The translations under genes and the position numbers were made by a program. Under the pieces are notes generated by a model that had not been told where the DNA came from, ran no database searches, and was given only the letters and a program-made list of their open reading frames with translations. Shown here in pieces: positions 4,721-7,991 of a DNA stretch of 7,991 nt. Source of the stretch: Burkholderiales bacterium (lineage in GTDB: Bacteria > Pseudomonadota > Gammaproteobacteria > Burkholderiales > Burkholderiaceae); contig CAHJWV010000687.1 of the NCBI GenBank assembly GCA_903643055.1, positions 1 through 7,991 on the forward strand, given 5' to 3'. Every line of letters starts with the position of its first letter. Position 1 is the first letter of the stretch.

Positions 4721-6910
4721 ATGCCTTCAAAAAGCAAAGCAAATCTTGCGTTATTCATCGCGGGATTTTTGGGAGTGGCTTCTACGGTCGCTACCGCATC
4801 CGACCAATCGCAATGGGCCGCGCAGGCGGCGCGGATCCACATCGTCAGGGACGATTTGGGTATTGCGCATGTTCACGGCAAGACCGACGCGGACGCGGTG
4901 TTCGGGATGATCTATGCCCAGGCCGAGGACGACTTCAATCGGATCGAGGAAAACTATCTCACCAACCTCGGAAGACTCGCCGAAGTGGATGGCGAACGCA
5001 GCATCTACCAGGATCTGCGCCAGCGTCTGTTCTACGACCATGAGACTTTAAAGACAGCGTATCAAGCCAGCCCCGAATGGCTGAAAAGCCTGATGACGGC
5101 CTGGGCGTCGGGGTTGAACTATTACCTGGCCACACACCCGAAGGCAAAGCCCCGCCTTATCACCCATTTTGAACCATGGATGGCGCTGAGCTTCACGGAG
5201 GGGAGCATCGGTGGAGATGTCGAGAAAATTCCCCTGACGCAATTGCAGGCCTTTTACGAACAGCGGCCCATCGCAATGAGTTCCGTGGAGCGTCTTCCAG
5301 AGTTGCTTCCTGCTGCTGGGTCCAACGGGGCGGCGATTTCGCCCTCGCGTACCAAGGAAGGTAAGGCACTGCTGCTCATCAACCCTCACACGAGCTTCTT
5401 TTTCCGATCCGAATTGCAGATGAGTAGTGATGAAGGCCTGAATACCTATGGTGCGGTGACCTGGGGCCAATTCTTCGTGTACCAAGGATTCAATAGCCGT
5501 GCAGGCTGGATGCACACGACGACGGGATCCGATCGCGTCGATGAATTTGCATTGAAGATCGTCCGTGGGGATGACGGTGTGCTTCGCTACCGTTACGGCG
5601 AGGAACTGCGACTCCTGACAATCAAGCCGATCAAGCTCAAGCATCGCCGTCCGGACGGCTCGATGGCCACGCGCGAATTCACGACTTACGCGAGCCACCA
5701 TGGCCCGGTCGTCCGCGAAGAAGGCGGGCGCTGGATTGCGTTCTCCATGATGAATCGGCCGATCGAGGCACTGCAACAGTCCTTTCTTCGAACCAAGGCC
5801 GTGGATTTCAAGAGTTTCCTCAAGGTCGCTGCCCTGCAGGCCAACTCCTCAAACAACACGCTTTATGCAGATGCGGATGGCGTGACCGCCTATCTGCATC
5901 CCCAGTTCGTGCCAAAGCGCAATCCTCTGCTTGACTATCGCAAACCCGTCGATGGGAGTGATCCGTCCGCGGACTGGAAAGGCCTGCACAGCCTCGATTC
6001 CTTGCCGCAGGTCGTGTCGCCGCCAACGGGGTGGATCTACAACACCAATGACTGGCCCTGGTCGGCGGCCGGCGCTTGGAGCCCCAAGGCCGTGGACTTT
6101 CCGCCTTACATGGACCAGGCTGGCCCGAACGCACGCGGATTGCACGCAGTTCAAGTGCTCAACGCACAGGAAAAGTTCACAGCGCAAACCTTGATCGAAG
6201 CTGCACATGATAGCCATCTGCCGGGCATGCAGGAGTTGGTGCCGAAGCTGCTGACTGCGTATTCAAGGCTGCCCGCCGACGATTCGCGCCGCGTGCGTCT
6301 GGCGCCGGCAATCAAGCTGCTTGAACAATGGGACTATCGCAGCGCCCTCGATTCGGTGCCTACAACCATCGCTGTGGTGTGGGCCGATGTGCTTTGGCCT
6401 AATGCAGTAGCGCAAGGCAACGCGATCGGACTGACGCCTTGGGAACTGATCACTGCCGGCATGGGCGATGCGGACCTCGTGCAGACCTTCGACAGTTCAC
6501 TGCAAAAACTCAGTGCGGACTTTGGCGATTGGCAGGTGCCTTGGGGGAAGATCAATCGGTACCAGCGCAATGATGGATCGGTTGTTCAGAACTTCGATGA
6601 TGACAAGCCCAGCGTCGCAATACCTCACTCGCCAGGACGCTGGGGCGCCTTAGCCACCGTTGAAGCGCGCACCTATCCGGGTACGAAACTCCGATACGGG
6701 ACTTCTGGAAACAGCTTCGTGGCCGTCGCCGAGTTCGGCCCTCGGCTGAAAGCCTGGGCCGTCAGCGTCGGCGGGGAGAGCAGTGATCCGAAGTCACCGC
6801 ATTTCTCTGACCAAATTGAGCTTTATGCTAACGGCAAACTTCGGCCCGTCTATTTCTACGCGGACGAACTGGCGAGCCACTCTGTCCGCCAATATAGGCC
6901 GGGCAAGTAA
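4721..6910 (+). CDS. Secreted penicillin acylase family protein (Ntn hydrolase, aculeacin A/AHL acylase-like)
   Basis: The protein has 729 residues. A signal peptide spans about 1-27, ending VATA before SDQSQ. RIHIVRDDLGIAHVHGKTDADAVFG (39-62) is the usual opening of the alpha chain, and YAQAEDDFNRIE follows. Gly200-Ser201 in AAGSNGAAISPSRT is the autocleavage site: Ser201 would become the N-terminal nucleophile of the beta chain after removal of a spacer. INPH places His223 exactly at position B23, as in aculeacin A acylase and PvdQ; penicillin G acylase has Gln there. SSNNTLYADADG (376-387) carries the expected oxyanion Asn (about 379). The family hydrolyses amide bonds of acylated substrates in the periplasm: penicillins, lipopeptides or N-acyl-homoserine lactones. 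The His B23 and general shape suggest an acyl-chain substrate, but I cannot assign one. AAGGA at 4710-4714, six bases before the ATG, supports the start. It stands alone, divergent from the lectin gene; no obvious terminator follows. Confidence 0.9.
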   Translation: MPSKSKANLALFIAGFLGVASTVATASDQSQWAAQAARIHIVRDDLGIAHVHGKTDADAVFGMIYAQAEDDFNRIEENYLTNLGRLAEVDGERSIYQDLRQRLFYDHETLKTAYQASPEWLKSLMTAWASGLNYYLATHPKAKPRLITHFEPWMALSFTEGSIGGDVEKIPLTQLQAFYEQRPIAMSSVERLPELLPAAGSNGAAISPSRTKEGKALLLINPHTSFFFRSELQMSSDEGLNTYGAVTWGQFFVYQGFNSRAGWMHTTTGSDRVDEFALKIVRGDDGVLRYRYGEELRLLTIKPIKLKHRRPDGSMATREFTTYASHHGPVVREEGGRWIAFSMMNRPIEALQQSFLRTKAVDFKSFLKVAALQANSSNNTLYADADGVTAYLHPQFVPKRNPLLDYRKPVDGSDPSADWKGLHSLDSLPQVVSPPTGWIYNTNDWPWSAAGAWSPKAVDFPPYMDQAGPNARGLHAVQVLNAQEKFTAQTLIEAAHDSHLPGMQELVPKLLTAYSRLPADDSRRVRLAPAIKLLEQWDYRSALDSVPTTIAVVWADVLWPNAVAQGNAIGLTPWELITAGMGDADLVQTFDSSLQKLSADFGDWQVPWGKINRYQRNDGSVVQNFDDDKPSVAIPHSPGRWGALATVEARTYPGTKLRYGTSGNSFVAVAEFGPRLKAWAVSVGGESSDPKSPHFSDQIELYANGKLRPVYFYADELASHSVRQYRPGK

Positions 6911-7220
6911 TTCCTGACCGGTTGCCCGCCCGATGTGTCGAAGTCTGCTGTTGGCTCCAATGACACAGAACATCAGCGGGATACCTTGCCGATCCGTCCC
7001 AAGATGCCGTTGAGTGCACACTCATCGTCCAGCCTTGGGCGACCTCACCGGCTCGATCGCTCCATTGCGAGGCAGCAGCGGCCTGATCCACCTCCCCAGC
7101 CCCGCGCTGTCTTCTCTCTTTTGATCCACGCATACCAGACGCACCTCCACCCTTTCGCGACGACAGCGTTTTGTTGGCCGCTCTTAGTACCCAACCCATT
7201 CCCATCCACGGAGAACCTCG
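6911..7220. other. Acylase-yceI intergenic spacer, nothing recognised
   Basis: These 310 bases separate the acylase stop from the yceI start. Open frames crossing the spacer on both strands have no recognisable product and run into the neighbouring genes in the wrong frame. GGGCAA (6901-6906) and TTGCCC (6922-6927) could pair across the acylase stop, but no T-run follows, so I do not call a terminator. The length suggests that yceI has its own promoter here, which I could not pinpoint. Confidence 0.5.
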
Positions 7221-7799
7221 ATGAAACGCTTTTCCTGTCTTCTTGCTCTCGCCGCCGTCGCGATGGGCAACACGGCCTTTGCCGTACCGGTCACCTACAA
7301 CCTCGACCCGACGCACACCTTTCCGAGCTTCGAAGCCGACCACATGGGGGTATCGGTCTGGCGCGGCAAGTTCAACAAGACCGAGGGGAAAGTCGTTTTC
7401 GACAAGGCCTCTGGCAGTGGCACGCTGGACGTCACGATCGACGTGAATAGCATTGATTTCGGCCTGGACATCATGAACAGCAAAGCCAAGAGCAATGAGC
7501 TGTTCGATGCAAGCAAATTCCCGACTGCCACCTACAAAGGGAAGCTCGATGGCTTTACCAATGGCATACCCTCACGCGTGGTCGGCGACCTGACTTTGCA
7601 TGGCGTGACCAAGCCTGTGGTATTGAACATCAATTCGTTCAAATGCATCCCGCACCCGATGGTCAAGCGCGAATTGTGCGGCGCCGATGTGCTGACCACG
7701 ATCAAGCGCGATGAGTTCGGCATTGATGCGGGCAAGGCCTACGGATTCAAAATGGACGTTACTTTGCGCATCCAGGTCGAAGCAGTTCAAGCGGAATAA
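7221..7799 (+). CDS. YceI-family periplasmic protein
   Basis: This 192-residue protein has a signal peptide at residues 1-21, cleaved after AFA, leaving a mature chain of about 171 residues, the normal size for the family. YNLDPTHTFPSFEADHMGVSVWRGKF (26-51) is the classic YceI opening. It is followed by FDASKFPTATY (95-105), GDLTLHGVTKPV (122-133) and RDEFGID (163-169). The fold is a lipocalin-like beta-barrel; a structurally characterised member (TT1927b) binds a polyisoprenoid, and E. coli YceI is periplasmic and induced by high pH. The physiological role remains poorly defined. Two cysteines (142 and 153) could form a disulfide in the periplasm and occur in some proteobacterial members. 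GGAGA at 7210-7214, six bases before the ATG, is a good ribosome binding site. It appears to be a single-gene unit; family members often sit beside a cytochrome b561 gene, absent here. Confidence 0.93.
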   Translation: MKRFSCLLALAAVAMGNTAFAVPVTYNLDPTHTFPSFEADHMGVSVWRGKFNKTEGKVVFDKASGSGTLDVTIDVNSIDFGLDIMNSKAKSNELFDASKFPTATYKGKLDGFTNGIPSRVVGDLTLHGVTKPVVLNINSFKCIPHPMVKRELCGADVLTTIKRDEFGIDAGKAYGFKMDVTLRIQVEAVQAE

Positions 7800-7855
7800 G
7801 AAAGCACAGGACGCAGGGCTTGGCGATAGCACCGAGCCACCAACGCGTCATCAAT

Positions 7856-7893
7856 CACAAGGCCCCGGCTGCTCAAGCGACCGGGGCCTTGTG
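7856..7893. terminator. Long GC-rich hairpin after yceI, probable terminator
   Basis: CACAAGGCCCCGG (7856-7868) and CCGGGGCCTTGTG (7881-7893) form a perfect 13-bp stem with a 12-base loop, 56 bases after the yceI stop. There is no T-run on either side, so it departs from the standard intrinsic form. Position and stability still make it the likely end of the yceI transcript, and its symmetry could stop minus-strand transcription coming from the intron side. Confidence 0.6.
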
Positions 7894-7915
7894 CATTGAT
7901 CGGGCCACTTCACCG

Positions 7916-7991
7916 GTCGCGGTAGGGACGGAGATTGCTCTCCGCCCCCCGCACAGATCCGTACGTGCGGCGCTACCGCATACGGCTCCTG
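7916..7991 (-). ncRNA. Group II intron 3' end: domains V and VI (intron continues right of the window)
   Basis: On the minus strand, bases 7988-7956 read as domain V. GAGCCGTAT carries the catalytic AGC triad, a GCGG/CCGC upper stem follows, and ACGTACGGATC closes the lower helix with the two-base CG bulge region. Bases 7952-7919 fold into domain VI: a 10-bp stem capped by a GCAA tetraloop, a T-A bulge, then a GCGG/CCGC basal stem. The bulged A at 7923 is the likely branch point, and the intron would end with AC at 7917-7916, seven bases after it, as expected. Domain V has G-A instead of the usual G-U in its lower helix and lacks the GNRA tetraloop. The rest of the intron, including any reverse transcriptase/maturase, lies to the right. 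It is antisense to yceI, just beyond the yceI hairpin. Confidence 0.8.

Noticed and set aside
5048..5776. A 242-codon minus-strand open frame inside the acylase gene
   Set aside because: It lies entirely antisense to a gene with intact catalytic motifs, and its translation is Arg/His-rich with no domain signature.
6828..7450. Open frames of 171 codons on both strands across the acylase-yceI spacer
   Set aside because: Both run out of frame into the flanking real genes and have a low-information, Arg/Ser/Gly-rich composition with no homology I recognise.
1..7991. Defence system, CRISPR array, toxin-antitoxin pair, tRNA or rRNA
   Set aside because: No regularly spaced repeats, no recognisable nuclease, toxin or antitoxin, and no tRNA- or rRNA-like sequence was found on either strand by reading.

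Overview
The window reads as chromosomal DNA of a Gram-negative bacterium, most likely a betaproteobacterium. The gene pair darP (yjgA) followed by mog is a common arrangement in that class. Three of the proteins carry Sec-type signal peptides, and base use in the genes is moderately GC-rich. No species can be named from the sequence alone.

Layout. (1) Positions 2-1058, plus strand: the 3' part of darP, a 50S ribosome assembly factor, overlapping by 8 bases the start of mog, a molybdopterin adenylyltransferase of molybdenum cofactor synthesis. (2) Positions 1403-3622, minus strand: a large secreted protein with one ricin-type beta-trefoil lectin domain joined to a beta-helix-like region. It converges on mog, and a clear intrinsic terminator at 1302-1333 ends its transcript. 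(3) Positions 3623-4720: a 1.1 kb divergent intergenic region. Its left part is distinctly AT-richer than the genes. It holds a decayed IS630-type transposase fragment, two small ORFs with good Shine-Dalgarno sequences, a strong plus-strand terminator with no obvious gene in front of it, a 14-bp direct repeat and a 14-bp perfect palindrome. (4) Positions 4721-6910, plus strand: a secreted penicillin-acylase-family Ntn hydrolase with its catalytic serine and B23 histidine. (5) Positions 7221-7799, plus strand: a periplasmic YceI-family protein, followed by a long GC-rich hairpin. (6) Positions 7916-7991, minus strand: domains VI and V of a group II intron, whose body and any reverse transcriptase lie beyond the right edge.

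The genes do not form one pathway. darP-mog is a housekeeping pair. The lectin/beta-helix protein and the acylase are single-gene units for exported enzymes, probably acting on polysaccharide and on amide-linked small molecules respectively. YceI is an independent periplasmic lipid-binding protein. The transposase scar, the AT-rich divergent spacer and the intron end show that the right half has received mobile DNA. No defence system, CRISPR array, tRNA or rRNA was seen. The least explained material is the beta-helix protein and the 3.7-4.7 kb spacer.
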